From positions 1 through 47,636 of the forward strand of contig JADFDP010000011.1 in assembly GCA_018262835.1 (NCBI GenBank): a stretch of DNA of 47,636 nt, given 5' to 3'. This document shows positions 35,160 through 45,332 of the stretch, piece by piece. A program made the position numbers and the translations under genes. Under the pieces are notes generated by a model. That model had not been told where the DNA came from. It did not search any database and saw nothing but the letters and a program-made list of their open reading frames with translations. How positions within the stretch are numbered: position 1 is the first letter of the stretch; every line of letters begins with the position of its first letter. Source of the stretch: Candidatus Aminicenantota bacterium (lineage in GTDB: Bacteria > Acidobacteriota > Aminicenantia > UBA2199).

Positions 35160-38027
35160 ATGAAAAAGCGGATCTTTTTTATTTTGACCCTGGCGGTGCT
35201 CGCCCTGTTCGTGCCACTGAAGTCCCAGGTACTGCCGTTCGAGATCCTGGGCCTGAAGCAAGGCATTCCCCAATCGCAGGTCTCGGCCCTGGCCCAGGAC
35301 CACGAAGGCTATCTGTGGATAGGGACTTGGGGCGGGCTGGCCCGCTTCAACGGCAGCGAGTTCAGGAGCTTTTTCATGGAACACGGCCTGCACAGCACCC
35401 GCATCCAGGAACTGCTGACCGCCGACGACGGCACTCTGTGGGTGGCCACCGTGGGCGGCGTTTCGCGCTGGCGACAACACCGACTGGAAAAGCTCGATGA
35501 CCCGGCCGTCCGCTCGGTTCGCTGTCGCGCCCTGGCCGAGGATGCCCGCGGCCGGATCTGGATCGGCAGCGAAAACGGCGTGGCCGTCTTCAGCGAAGGG
35601 AAATTCTCCGTTTTTCATCCCGGCGGCGGCAGAAGCGGGCCGCGGGTCTACGACATCCTGGCCGACCGCGATGGCATCCTGGTAGCCGCCGACAACGGCA
35701 TGTGGCGCTTCCCCTGGGGCGGGGCGCCGTCGGCCGTTTCCGGGCCGCCCGGGATCGACCCGGCCGATTACCGCGCCCTGGCCGTCACCGCCGAGGGGCT
35801 TTGGCTGGGAACCGGCAGCGAGGGCGCCTGGCTGCGCAACGACGCCGGCTGGAGCAAGGTCACCGGCGGCGCCATCATTCCCCGCTCGATCTACAGCATG
35901 ACGGTCGAGCCATCCGGCACCCTGTACATCACGACACTCGACAACGGCGTGTTCCTGAAGCGGCCCGGGCATGCTTCGTTCGAGCACTGGGGCGTCGAGA
36001 ACGGCCTGCCATCGAGCCTCGTCAGCGTCGTCATGGAAGACAATGAGAACAATGTCTGGGTGGGCACCGATATCGGCGGGCTGGCCCGCTTAAGCAACCT
36101 GGCCGTTATCAACCACAATGAAAAGCAGGGGCTGCCCAGCGCCTGCGTTTTCGGCATCTCCCCGGGCGACGGACCCGATTCGCTCTGGCTGGGGACCCTG
36201 CGCGGCGCCGTCCACTACCAGGTGCGGCCTCTGTCGAGAGTCATCGAGGTCGTCGGCGCCCGGGACGGACTGGACAACGAGTTGGTCTGGAAGGTCCTGC
36301 GCACGGCTGATGGCACACGCTGGTTCCTGACCGACACCGCCCTGCTCTTTCGCCTGCCGGGGGAGAAGTCCGTTCGCCCGCTTCCGGCCTCAGTCCCCTT
36401 CCCGCGCACCAATCCCTATGACATGGCCCTCGACAACCAGGGCAACCTTTGGGGCTGCGGCGAATGGAGCGGCGGCGGGCTGTCCCGCCGCGACGCCGCC
36501 GGCCGCTGGCGCGTCTGGAACAAGTCCGCGGCCGGGGAGCCGCTGACGGCGGTCCACCACCTGACTCCCAGCCTGCGCGGCGGTGTCTATGCCGTCGCCA
36601 AAAGCAGCTTCCATTACTGTGACGGCGAGAAGGTCACGCTTCTGGAAACCCGCTCCCGCTGCCCCCTGGAGGCGAGCGTCAACATCACCGCCGTCATGGA
36701 GGACAGCAGCGGCCGCCTCTGGGCCGGCAACGACGCCGGCCTGGCCGTTCTCGAGACCGACGGCCGCTGGCGGCTGCTCAACGACCGTCCCGGGTTCGCA
36801 AATCACCACGTCTTCTGCATCGGCGAGGACTGGAAGGGAACGGTCTGGGTCAACACGGCGCGAGGCGTCTTTCGCTTCACGGACGGCTACAAGGTGGAGC
36901 AGTTCAACCCCGATGACGGGCTGGCTGATTGGGAGACCAACGCCAACGGCTTCTACAGCGACCCGCGCGGCAACATCTGGTTCGGAACCGTCAGCGGCCT
37001 GTCGCAGTACACCCCAGCCGGCCGCAGCCCCAACACCGAACCGCCCCGGCTGGTGGTGGAGAATGTCCGCCTGCCCGGACGGTTGCTGGAGCACCCCAAG
37101 CGGCTCGACCTCTCCTGGCGGGAACGGACACTGACCTTCAACATAGCCGTTCTCTCCTACCGCAACCGCAATCGCACCGCTTACCGGGCACGCATGGAAG
37201 GCCTGGAGAGCGATTGGCTCCCCTTGAGCCGGCTGGGAGAACTGCGCTACACCAACCTGCCGGCCGGCGACCTGAAGCTTCTGCTGAAGCCGGTCAACGA
37301 ATCGGGCGTCTGGGGCGAGACCGTTGCCCTGCCCATCCATGTGCGCCCGCCCTTCTGGATGACCCTGTGGTTCCGCATCGGCGCTCTGATCATCCTGCTG
37401 GCAGCAGCCAGCGGCGTCTACCGCTGGCGCACCCTGCTGCTGCGCCGACGCAACCGCGAACTGGAAAAAGAGGTGGGCAAGCGCACCGCCGAACTGGAAT
37501 ACCTGGCCACATATGACCCGCTGACCACCCTGCTCAACCGCCGCGCCATCCTTTCTTTCCTGGAGAAGGAACTGCATCCCGAGCGCGGAGGCAACCGCCA
37601 GTTGGGCTGCATCATGGTCGACCTGAACCGCTTTAAGATGGTCAACGATACCCTGGGCCATGCCGCCGGCGACAAGGTGCTCAGGGAAATGGCCGCCAGG
37701 ATCCAGGAGTGCCTGCGCCAGGACGACGCCCTCGGCCGTTTGGGTGGCGACGAATTCCTGGTGGTCTTGCCAGGCGCCGACCGCGAGGCATTGCAGGCAG
37801 TATACCGCCGCATCTGCGAGCTGGCCTGCCAAGCGGGTGAGGGTGCCGCGGCCGTCACCGTCACCGCCTCCTGCGGCGCCGTGACCGTGCCTTCCGGAAG
37901 CATTGCCGCTGCCGCCGCGGTACTGGCCCGGACCGATGACCTGCTCTACCAGGTCAAGCGCGGCGGCCGCCAAGGCCTCGCGGTGGAGGCCTTCGATCCC
38001 GAAAAGGCTACCGTGCCGGGAAAATAG
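35160..38027 (+). CDS. Two-component-regulator propeller + Y_Y_Y + GGDEF diguanylate cyclase
   Basis: Signal peptide; repeated propeller motifs (EGYLWIGTWGGLARFNG, NNVWVGTDIGGLARLSN, GNIWFGTVSGLSQY); Y_Y_Y; TM FWMTLWFRIGALIILLAAASG; RQDD-ALGRL-GGDEF with RxxD I-site. Confidence 0.93.
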   Translation: MKKRIFFILTLAVLALFVPLKSQVLPFEILGLKQGIPQSQVSALAQDHEGYLWIGTWGGLARFNGSEFRSFFMEHGLHSTRIQELLTADDGTLWVATVGGVSRWRQHRLEKLDDPAVRSVRCRALAEDARGRIWIGSENGVAVFSEGKFSVFHPGGGRSGPRVYDILADRDGILVAADNGMWRFPWGGAPSAVSGPPGIDPADYRALAVTAEGLWLGTGSEGAWLRNDAGWSKVTGGAIIPRSIYSMTVEPSGTLYITTLDNGVFLKRPGHASFEHWGVENGLPSSLVSVVMEDNENNVWVGTDIGGLARLSNLAVINHNEKQGLPSACVFGISPGDGPDSLWLGTLRGAVHYQVRPLSRVIEVVGARDGLDNELVWKVLRTADGTRWFLTDTALLFRLPGEKSVRPLPASVPFPRTNPYDMALDNQGNLWGCGEWSGGGLSRRDAAGRWRVWNKSAAGEPLTAVHHLTPSLRGGVYAVAKSSFHYCDGEKVTLLETRSRCPLEASVNITAVMEDSSGRLWAGNDAGLAVLETDGRWRLLNDRPGFANHHVFCIGEDWKGTVWVNTARGVFRFTDGYKVEQFNPDDGLADWETNANGFYSDPRGNIWFGTVSGLSQYTPAGRSPNTEPPRLVVENVRLPGRLLEHPKRLDLSWRERTLTFNIAVLSYRNRNRTAYRARMEGLESDWLPLSRLGELRYTNLPAGDLKLLLKPVNESGVWGETVALPIHVRPPFWMTLWFRIGALIILLAAASGVYRWRTLLLRRRNRELEKEVGKRTAELEYLATYDPLTTLLNRRAILSFLEKELHPERGGNRQLGCIMVDLNRFKMVNDTLGHAAGDKVLREMAARIQECLRQDDALGRLGGDEFLVVLPGADREALQAVYRRICELACQAGEGAAAVTVTASCGAVTVPSGSIAAAAAVLARTDDLLYQVKRGGRQGLAVEAFDPEKATVPGK

Positions 38028-38057
38028 CGGCAGAAGCATGCAGGCGACGATACGGAT

Positions 38058-38717
38058 ATGAGCGACGAAATACCGCGGCCGCAAACCCATGGGCCAATCC
38101 GCGAAAGCTCATTTGCAGCCAGGCTGCGTGCCTCGGTCCTGGCCCTGATCGCAGCCAACCTGATGCCGCTGCTCGGCGTACTGGCCCTGGACTGGGACGT
38201 GGCGCCGATCATGATCTTCTATTGGGCCGAAAACCTGGTGATCGGATTTTACAATGTTTTAAAAATGCGCCGGGCCCGGGGCTCGGTCGCGTCGTCGAAC
38301 ACGACCCTGAACGGCCGGCCGGTCACGGAGACCGACCGCGGGGCCATGGTGCTTTTTTTCATCATACACTACGGCATATTCACCCTGGTGCACGGCATCT
38401 TTGTCATGGTCATGTTCGGCCCCCATTTCCGCAGCGCCTTTTCCGACCTGGGCCTGGCCCTGCTGTTCCTGGCGGTCAGCCACGGCGTCTCCTACCGGCG
38501 CAACTTTATCGGCCGCGGCGAATTCCAAAGGGTCTCCTTCACCCGATTGTTCTGGCAGCCTTACCAGAGGGTGATCGTCATGCATGTGACCATCCTGCTG
38601 GGCGGCACCTGGGCCCAGGCCAAGGGCTCCCCGGTATATGCCCTGCTGGTGCTGGTGACGCTGAAAACCGCGATCGACCTGGCCCTGCACCTGTGGGAAC
38701 GCCGGAAGTTCCGCTGA
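38058..38717 (+). CDS. DUF6498-like membrane protein
   Basis: LDWDVAPIMIFYWAENLVIGFYNVLKM and several TM helices. Confidence 0.7.
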   Translation: MSDEIPRPQTHGPIRESSFAARLRASVLALIAANLMPLLGVLALDWDVAPIMIFYWAENLVIGFYNVLKMRRARGSVASSNTTLNGRPVTETDRGAMVLFFIIHYGIFTLVHGIFVMVMFGPHFRSAFSDLGLALLFLAVSHGVSYRRNFIGRGEFQRVSFTRLFWQPYQRVIVMHVTILLGGTWAQAKGSPVYALLVLVTLKTAIDLALHLWERRKFR

Positions 38718-38785
38718 GCCAGCAGCCGCCGGGGCCAGTGTCTTGCTTTCTGGCTTAGTGAACCGGCAGGTGCCCGCCGCGCACC

Positions 38786-40057
38786 CTACTTTTCCCCGAA
38801 AGCCGCCTGCCAGCGCATGGCCATCAGGATGCGGCTGCGGCCGCTGGGGTGATCGTAGAAAATCCACTCTTCCAGGGGGGAAGGATCGAGCTTGCGGTAC
38901 TCGGCAAGCTTCAGGACCACGGTAGCCCAGGCCTCGGGCTGCCGGGCGGCGTTCAGGCTGAACAGGTCGGCCTCGACTTCATTGCTGCGGATGATGGTGT
39001 TGACGACCGGCGTGGCGGCGAACAGGAAAAAGACGAACAGGAAGATGAGCAGGGGCAGCCCGGCCGGATCGCCGGCGTCGCGTACTCCCCAGCGGCTTCC
39101 CCAGCGGCGAAGCAGGCGGCTGGACGCCCAGTGCAAAAAGGCGAAACCGGCCAGCATGACCAGCGCGAAATAGAACAAGGCCTCATAAACATGATTGAGC
39201 GAGTAGTGGGCCATCTCGTGGGCCATCACCGCCGCCACCTCCTCGGGAGTGCAGCGTGTAATCAGGTTGTCGTTGAGGGCGATGCGCATGGTGCCGAAGA
39301 GGCCGCTGACGTTGGCGCTGACGCGCGTGGTCTGGCGCGAGGCGTTGAACTGGAGAACGTCGGCAGCCGGGATGCCGTTGCCGCGGGCCAGGTTGAGGAT
39401 GCGCGCCTTCAGGGGGCCCTCGTCCATGGGCTTGTAGGTGTTGAACAGCGGGTCGATGAACACCGGGCCGATCAGCAGGACGAAAGCCAGGAAGAGGATG
39501 AAAACGCCGCTGCCCCACAGCCACCAGGTCCTCGCTTTTTTGCGGATCAGGCCGTACAGGGCAACCAGGAGCAGGGATAACAGGACGGCTGAAACCGCGA
39601 GATCGAGGAACTGCTCCACCAGCCATTGGCCGAAGGGCTGCCGGGAGAGGCCGTAGCGATGTTCGCGCAGGAACTCGATCCAGTAGGCCGCGGGGAACGA
39701 AAGGACGAAAACGGCCGCGAAATATTGCAGGGAAAAGAAAAAGGTCTGCAGCGGCTTGCGCGTGGACAGGCGCTCGGCCAGTTCGCGCATGCGCCGCGAA
39801 AGCCCGCCGGCCAGCAGCAGCCAGGCGGCGGCCAGGGCCACTCCCAGGTCGAGCAGCTTGATCCAGTAGCCGCCGTTCCAGTAGGCGTCCGATTTGGCCT
39901 TGGCCGCGGGCGACATTCTCGCCAGGTAAGCGTCGGTCGCCTTTTCCGGGTCGAAGCTCCGCGCGCCGCCGCTTGCCTGCGGCTGCGCCGCCAGCGTCCA
40001 GGACGCCGCGACCGCCAGAACTACGATCAATCCAGCCAGAAGAAAGTGTCTCTTCAT
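38786..40057 (-). CDS. M48 family metallopeptidase (Ste24-like)
   Basis: HEMAHYSLNH (HExxH) with flanking TM helices; ...FIDPLFNTYKPMDEGPLKARILNLARGNGIPAADVLQFNASRQTTRVSANVSGLFGTMRIALNDNLI. Start at 40057, downstream of the TTG start in the track. Confidence 0.92.
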   Translation of the reverse strand: MKRHFLLAGLIVVLAVAASWTLAAQPQASGGARSFDPEKATDAYLARMSPAAKAKSDAYWNGGYWIKLLDLGVALAAAWLLLAGGLSRRMRELAERLSTRKPLQTFFFSLQYFAAVFVLSFPAAYWIEFLREHRYGLSRQPFGQWLVEQFLDLAVSAVLLSLLLVALYGLIRKKARTWWLWGSGVFILFLAFVLLIGPVFIDPLFNTYKPMDEGPLKARILNLARGNGIPAADVLQFNASRQTTRVSANVSGLFGTMRIALNDNLITRCTPEEVAAVMAHEMAHYSLNHVYEALFYFALVMLAGFAFLHWASSRLLRRWGSRWGVRDAGDPAGLPLLIFLFVFFLFAATPVVNTIIRSNEVEADLFSLNAARQPEAWATVVLKLAEYRKLDPSPLEEWIFYDHPSGRSRILMAMRWQAAFGEK

Positions 40058-40249
40058 TGCCAACCTCCAGGACAGGCTTTGCCCGCCATCAAGCCCGAAT
40101 GGACCGGCAGAAACGCTTTTCGCCGCTCGGGTCCATCCGATCCGTAATACGCAAAACAGCCGGCAAAAGATCAAAGATCGCTAAGAATGAATCAAAAAAA
40201 CCTTGAATCATTGGATTCTAAATTGAATGAATTATCTGCTTATTTCCGT

Positions 40250-40879
40250 TCATTCCATGGCCTGTTCCCCCCGCGACCAGGAAGCCTCGGTATCGCGCAA
40301 TTCGCCGAGCAAGGATCCGGTTTTGCGCCGGAAAAGGGCACGGCGGTACAACCATCCGGCTGCGCCGACGGCGCCCAAGCCAAGAGAGATTTTCACATGC
40401 AGCCACAGCAGGAATCCCAACGGGCGGAGCGGCCACATGCCCATGGCCATCAGGTTGACCGCCAGGATCAACGCCAGCAGAAAGATCGGGAAATGAACCC
40501 GGAAAATCCGGCGCTCCCGTTCCAGGGAGGCGATGATCCGGCGCACGAATTCCAGCGCCGGCGCACCGAAATCGACGGCCGCCAGCCGAAATTGCCCGCG
40601 CATATATGATGTGAGAAAGGCCGCGGTGCTCAAAACAACAAGGCCCAGCCCGGCGAACAGGGGCCAAGGGTACCGGGGCAATGGCCGCAGCCAAAGTTGG
40701 AGCAGCATGCCGGCAAAGATCAGGGCGACGGCCGCCATTTTGGCCCGGTTGCGCCGCTTCATATGGTCTTCATACCCGATGAGGCGGAGCAGGAGATCCG
40801 GCAACGGCCCGGCATCGGCCGGCAATGCGGATCCCTGCCAGCTCTCCTGCCAGGTTTTGTATGATTCAGATGGATTCAT
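40250..40879 (-). CDS. Membrane protein, putative anti-sigma factor
   Basis: Four hydrophobic segments; overlaps the end of the ECF sigma gene by 14 nt. Confidence 0.5.
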   Translation of the reverse strand: MNPSESYKTWQESWQGSALPADAGPLPDLLLRLIGYEDHMKRRNRAKMAAVALIFAGMLLQLWLRPLPRYPWPLFAGLGLVVLSTAAFLTSYMRGQFRLAAVDFGAPALEFVRRIIASLERERRIFRVHFPIFLLALILAVNLMAMGMWPLRPLGFLLWLHVKISLGLGAVGAAGWLYRRALFRRKTGSLLGELRDTEASWSRGEQAME

Positions 40880-41393
40880 TGTTTTCTCCTTTGACGCAGG
40901 CGGCCAAAACCGGTTTCAGCCGATGCAAAAGCACCGCGGTGTGGCCGGCCGTGACGCCGACGACGGCAGCGATCGCGTCATGGTCCAGACCCTCCAGATG
41001 CAGGGAAACCACCAGGCGGTCACGGGGCTTGAGCAGCGAAACACAGTGATACAATTTCCGGCGCAGGCTCTCGGAAACGCTTTGTTCCGGGCATGCGGCA
41101 TCATCCTCACGGGCCAGGATTTCCACATCCCGCCCGGGCTCGATCCAGCGCTGCCGGCGCCCGCTGCCGCGGCGAAACATCATCGCCGTGTTGACCGCCA
41201 CCCGGTAGACCCAGGTGTCAATATGGGCCGCGCCGCGGAAACCGTCCAGACTGTTCCAGATGTTGATCCAGATATCCTGAAGCAGGTCGGCTCCCTCGCC
41301 GCCGGCTGCAACCACGCGGCAGATGCGGGCCAGTCGCCAGCGGTTGCGCCGGTAGATATCCTGAAAAATCGTGTCCCGGTCCACTGGGGTCAT
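40866..41393 (-). CDS. ECF-family RNA polymerase sigma factor
   Basis: GADLLQDIWINIWNSLDGFRGAAHIDTWVYRVAVNTAMMFRR (region 2) and ...LLKPRDRLVVSLHLEGLDHDAIAAVVGVTAGHTAVLLHRLKPVL (region 4). Confidence 0.93.
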   Translation of the reverse strand: MTPVDRDTIFQDIYRRNRWRLARICRVVAAGGEGADLLQDIWINIWNSLDGFRGAAHIDTWVYRVAVNTAMMFRRGSGRRQRWIEPGRDVEILAREDDAACPEQSVSESLRRKLYHCVSLLKPRDRLVVSLHLEGLDHDAIAAVVGVTAGHTAVLLHRLKPVLAACVKGENNESI

Positions 41394-42256
41394 TTTTGTT
41401 CCAGGAATTGAAGCACTTCCCGCTCCAGCCAGCCGGGTTCATCCAGCATGATAAAGTGTCCCGCTCGATCGGCCATGTGAATCACGCATCCACCCAAAGC
41501 ATTATACTGCCCCTGCAGGCGCTTTTCCACCCCGGCCCGGTCCAGGCCGAACAGCCGTCCCATGGTCCACGAACCCAGCACCAGCGTGGCGGCCTTGATT
41601 TTGGGCAGCAACGGCCGCAGGTCCGATCCGGCCATGGCGGCGCTTAAGACCGCCAGCAAGGAGCGCGGGGTGGCGCACTGCCATTCCAGCACCCGTTTGG
41701 CGCCGGCCGGGTCGGCCACCATCATGGTTAGGCGCTGGGCTTCGAAAGCACGGTACTGCTCGACACTCATACTTAAGAACAGGCCAGACAATTGGGCGGC
41801 CTGCTGGGCGGCCAGCTGCGGGTCAACATCCTGAAAAAGCCCGGCGGCGAATGGCGCCGCATCGATGACGATCAGCCGGGATACTGCCCGCGTATGCGCC
41901 GCCGCCTGCAGGGCCAGCCAGCCGCCGAAGCTGTGGCCGATCAAGGTGACGGCGGACAGTTTATTTTCTTTCAAGTATCCTTCCACTTCCCCCAGCCAAT
42001 CGCCGGCGGACTCGCTTCCGGCAATACCCAGGCCGGCAAAACCCGGTATCTGCAGCACATGGCAGCGGCGGGCCGGCGACAAGGCGGCCACCAGATCCGC
42101 ATAAACCGCCGCCGGGCAGCCAAGTCCGGTCAGCAATACCACGTCCGGGCCGTTTCCCGATTGCGTGACGATCAAGCGGGATCGTCCGTTCTCCGTAGCG
42201 CCGACTTCCCAATTCAGAAAAAACAGCATCAACAGCAGAAAAAGAATCTTTTTCAT
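41390..42256 (-). CDS. Exported alpha/beta-hydrolase
   Basis: VVLLTGLGCPAAVYADLVAAL...LIGHSFGGWLALQAAAH (GxSxG) ...MADRAGHFIMLDEP (His). ATGA overlap with the sigma gene; start at 42256. Confidence 0.88.
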   Translation of the reverse strand: MKKILFLLLMLFFLNWEVGATENGRSRLIVTQSGNGPDVVLLTGLGCPAAVYADLVAALSPARRCHVLQIPGFAGLGIAGSESAGDWLGEVEGYLKENKLSAVTLIGHSFGGWLALQAAAHTRAVSRLIVIDAAPFAAGLFQDVDPQLAAQQAAQLSGLFLSMSVEQYRAFEAQRLTMMVADPAGAKRVLEWQCATPRSLLAVLSAAMAGSDLRPLLPKIKAATLVLGSWTMGRLFGLDRAGVEKRLQGQYNALGGCVIHMADRAGHFIMLDEPGWLEREVLQFLEQK

Positions 42257-42699
42257 TTTTTTCGGCTCCTCAAGTGATTTCATTCTATTGGTTGCCGCCG
42301 GCTGGAAAGTATTACAAATTTTCATATATTCCTGCCTCAAAAAAAAATTTAACCGCGGTTCCACAAAGCATTCACAACCGCTTGTTGCAATTTTAATCTA
42401 TTCACCATGAAATCCAAACTTGGGGAAAATTGACTTTGCTGTCAATCAGGATTGCCCGCGAGAATCCGGGGCAGATAAAAAAATTATATTTTAAGTTGAA
42501 ATTATTCCGTTTTTGAATATATAAGGTTTATTATTGGAGAAATAGAAGGGGGAGCGGATCATTGCCAAACCATGAGATGAACCGATCAATTCCCCGTCGG
42601 TAAGCGGAAGACGATAAAAAAAACGGGCGGCACGGACAGTTTGAGCACAAAGCAAGCAAAACAAAACAAGTGAAATACCAAAATCTATTTATAAAAGAG

Positions 42700-42715
42700 G
42701 GCCGGCGAGCCGGCC
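42700..42715 (+). promoter_or_regulatory. 5'-UTR hairpin before the M29-like gene
   Basis: Perfect GGCCGGC-GA-GCCGGCC just upstream of the GGGAGG Shine-Dalgarno and ATG 42736. Confidence 0.5.
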
Positions 42716-42735
42716 GCTAAAAAAGGGAGGGAGAA

Positions 42736-43932
42736 ATGAAAGGAAAAAAGGTTTTTTGGGCTCTGGGGAGTTTGGTGCTGGTCTTGTCCGCGGTTTGGTT
42801 GCTGGCGCAACCAGACCCGCAGGCGAAGGTCGACTGCGAGGCCATCGCCCGGAAGCTGGTCACGCAGTGCGCCGCCGTCCAGGAAGGAGAGATGATCTAC
42901 ATCGAGGGCGGAAGCAAGGATTTTCAACTCCTCGAAGACATCGTTGTCAATGTCCGCAAGGTGGGCGGGTACCCGCTGGTGAGCTTTGGCAGCGACCGGC
43001 TGACGCGCCGCTGGTGGACGGAAGTTCCTGAAAAATACGACACGCAAAGCCGTGAGCCCTGGGTGAAGCTTTGGAACCTCTTCTCAGCCGGAATTTTTGT
43101 GAGTTACAACGAGGACGAGGCCGTGCTGGCCGATATCCCGGCGCAGCGGTTTGCAGCTGTCGGAAAAGCCAATGCCGTCATCGACGAGACTCTTCAGAAA
43201 AGCAATTTCCGGGCCATCAACCTCGGTAATGGTCTATATCCCACGGTTCAGCTTGCCCAGCGATACGGGCTGAGCAAGGACGAGCTCGCGCGCATCTTCT
43301 GGGATTGCGTCAACATCGATTATGCCGAGCTGCAGAAGACTTGCGAAGCGGTGAAAAGCGTGATAGCCGCGGGCAACGAGGTCCGCATCACCCATGCCAA
43401 CGGCACCGACTTCAAGGTACGCATCGCCGGGCGGCCCGTCCTTTTCAGCGACGGCGTGATCTCGGCCGAGGATATTAAGAAAGGCTATGCCGCCTGCCAG
43501 GTCTGGCTCCCGGCCGGAGAAGTCTACGTCACCCCCATTGCGGGGACGGCGGAGGGCAAGATCGTCATCGATCGCAATTTCCTCCAGGGCGAGGAGATCA
43601 CCGGCATGACCATGGTCTTTAAAGCGGGCAAGCTCGTGTCCATGTCAGCGAAATCCGGCTTGGAGCGTGTCAAGGCCTTCTATGATGCCGCCGGGGAGGG
43701 GAAGGACGAATTCGCCTTCGTGGATATCGGCGTCAATCCGAAACTCGGCGAGGGCCCGGGAAGCCGGATACTGAACTACGTCATGGCCGGGATGATCACC
43801 ATCGGCATCGGCAACAATGTCTGGGCCGGAGGGAGCATCGCCATGCCGTATGCTTTCCAGGGGTATCTGCCCGGCGGCACGCTGACCGTGGACAAAAAGC
43901 CACTGATCAAGAACGGCAAACTGATCCGCTGA
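42736..43932 (+). CDS. Exported M29-like aminopeptidase family protein
   Basis: Signal peptide; GNEVRITHANGTDFKVRIAGRPVLFSDG, WLPAGEVYVTPIAGTAEGKIVID, FAFVDIGVNPKLGEGPGSRI. Confidence 0.75.
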   Translation: MKGKKVFWALGSLVLVLSAVWLLAQPDPQAKVDCEAIARKLVTQCAAVQEGEMIYIEGGSKDFQLLEDIVVNVRKVGGYPLVSFGSDRLTRRWWTEVPEKYDTQSREPWVKLWNLFSAGIFVSYNEDEAVLADIPAQRFAAVGKANAVIDETLQKSNFRAINLGNGLYPTVQLAQRYGLSKDELARIFWDCVNIDYAELQKTCEAVKSVIAAGNEVRITHANGTDFKVRIAGRPVLFSDGVISAEDIKKGYAACQVWLPAGEVYVTPIAGTAEGKIVIDRNFLQGEEITGMTMVFKAGKLVSMSAKSGLERVKAFYDAAGEGKDEFAFVDIGVNPKLGEGPGSRILNYVMAGMITIGIGNNVWAGGSIAMPYAFQGYLPGGTLTVDKKPLIKNGKLIR

Positions 43933-44208
43933 GTCGCTGCCAATACCAGGAAGCTATCGGGGGTCGGATCTCCGGATTCCATTACTCCAGCCGATGGGGT
44001 CGCCTGGGCAAGAATGGCAGCGGCAGTTTGGAATTTTTTCAGAACCTGGAGACCCGGCCCCGGCACCAGGTCAAATGATTCACGATTGTCTGTTGCGCTC
44101 CCGCAGAATTTCCATTAAAATACCATTGGCGCCAAACGGAAGCCATTATTCATGACCTGATGGGAAAGATCGATTATTCCCCAGCAAAGTCCAAGCAGGA
44201 GATACGCC

Positions 44209-44739
44209 ATGAAACGAAACGTCATTCCGCTCAATGATCTTGCGCTCAAAATCTACGATTTATGGTCCGAGCATTGGATCCTCTTGACCGCCGGCGACTT
44301 CGCCTCCGGCAAGTTCAACACCATGGCCATAGGCTGGGGCGGGCTGGGGAACATGTGGGGCATGCCCTTCGCGCACGTCGTGGTTCGTCCCGGCCGCTAT
44401 ACCCATGAATTCATGGAAAAATACGACACCTTCACCCTCTGCGTCTTTGCGGAAAAGTACGCCAAGGCGGTCCAGCTCCTTGGAAAAAGGTCCGGCCGCC
44501 AGGGCGACAAGATCGCCGCATCGGGCCTCACCCCCGTCGCTTCCGCGAAGATCGCGGCGCCGGGCTTCGCCGAGGCCGAGCTGATCCTTGAATGCCGCAA
44601 GATGTACCGGGGCGTGCTGGATCCGCGCGGGTTTTTGGACAAAAAAATCGACAAGCACTATCCCCTGAAGGACTACCACAGCATCTTCTACGGCGAGGTC
44701 CTGGCGGTATCCGGCAGCAGATTCTTTCTCCGGAAATAA
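44209..44739 (+). CDS. Flavin reductase family protein (FMN-binding split barrel)
   Basis: WILLTAGDFASGKFNTMAIGWGGLGNMWGMPFAHVVVRPGRYTHEFMEKYDTFTLCVF. Confidence 0.85.
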   Translation: MKRNVIPLNDLALKIYDLWSEHWILLTAGDFASGKFNTMAIGWGGLGNMWGMPFAHVVVRPGRYTHEFMEKYDTFTLCVFAEKYAKAVQLLGKRSGRQGDKIAASGLTPVASAKIAAPGFAEAELILECRKMYRGVLDPRGFLDKKIDKHYPLKDYHSIFYGEVLAVSGSRFFLRK

Positions 44740-44869
44740 AGACAAGTTTGTTTTTTCGACCCGGCTCCGACAGCGGCCTCAGATGCCGCCGCTCTCGCGC
44801 GTGCCCTGGATGTACGACCAGTGGGTATGGACGATTTTCCGCTTGCCACGAAATCCTTTGCCCATGTTT

Positions 44870-45172
44870 TTATTTCGCTGCACAGAAAGGGGCCACCTGG
44901 ACCCGCTGGACATCGACCTGCTGCCACACCATGCCGACAAGGTAAGGTTCCTTTTTCAGCCATTGCCGCTCCAGCTCTTCCCGGGAGGGGAAATCGCAGA
45001 CGATCATGGAGCCGACAAGCGTTCCCGCCTCGTTTAGAATGCCGGCCGCGAAGAGCCACTTGCCGGCGGCGTGCAGTTCCTTGCCCAGCTTTAAATGGGC
45101 CTCGCGCGCAGCCATCCTCCTGGCCAAAGCGCCAGGATCGCTGCCGTCATGACCGATCACCATGAATTGCAT
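44870..45172 (-). CDS. YciI family protein
   Basis: MQFMVIGHDG...REAHLKLGKELHAAGKWLFAAGILNEAGTLVGSMIVCDFPSREELERQWLKKEPYLVGMVWQQVDVQRVQ. Confidence 0.82.
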   Translation of the reverse strand: MQFMVIGHDGSDPGALARRMAAREAHLKLGKELHAAGKWLFAAGILNEAGTLVGSMIVCDFPSREELERQWLKKEPYLVGMVWQQVDVQRVQVAPFCAAK

Positions 45173-45243
45173 GTTTACCTCGCATTGAAGTCGTATTTCG
45201 AAAAAGCGATTCCAACGTTATCAGAAAGAGGCTCAACACTGAA

Positions 45244-45274
45244 CAATAAGCATTATAAAGCAAAAAGCATAAAA
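45244..45274 (+). repeat. Degenerate heptanucleotide repeat (NNWAAAG)
   Basis: CAATAAG CAT TATAAAG CAAAAAG CATAAAA. Confidence 0.65.
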
Positions 45275-45332
45275 TAAAAAAAACCCTTTCCGAATAATCC
45301 CCATTCCCGAGAAGCGAGCTTCTTTACTCTTA

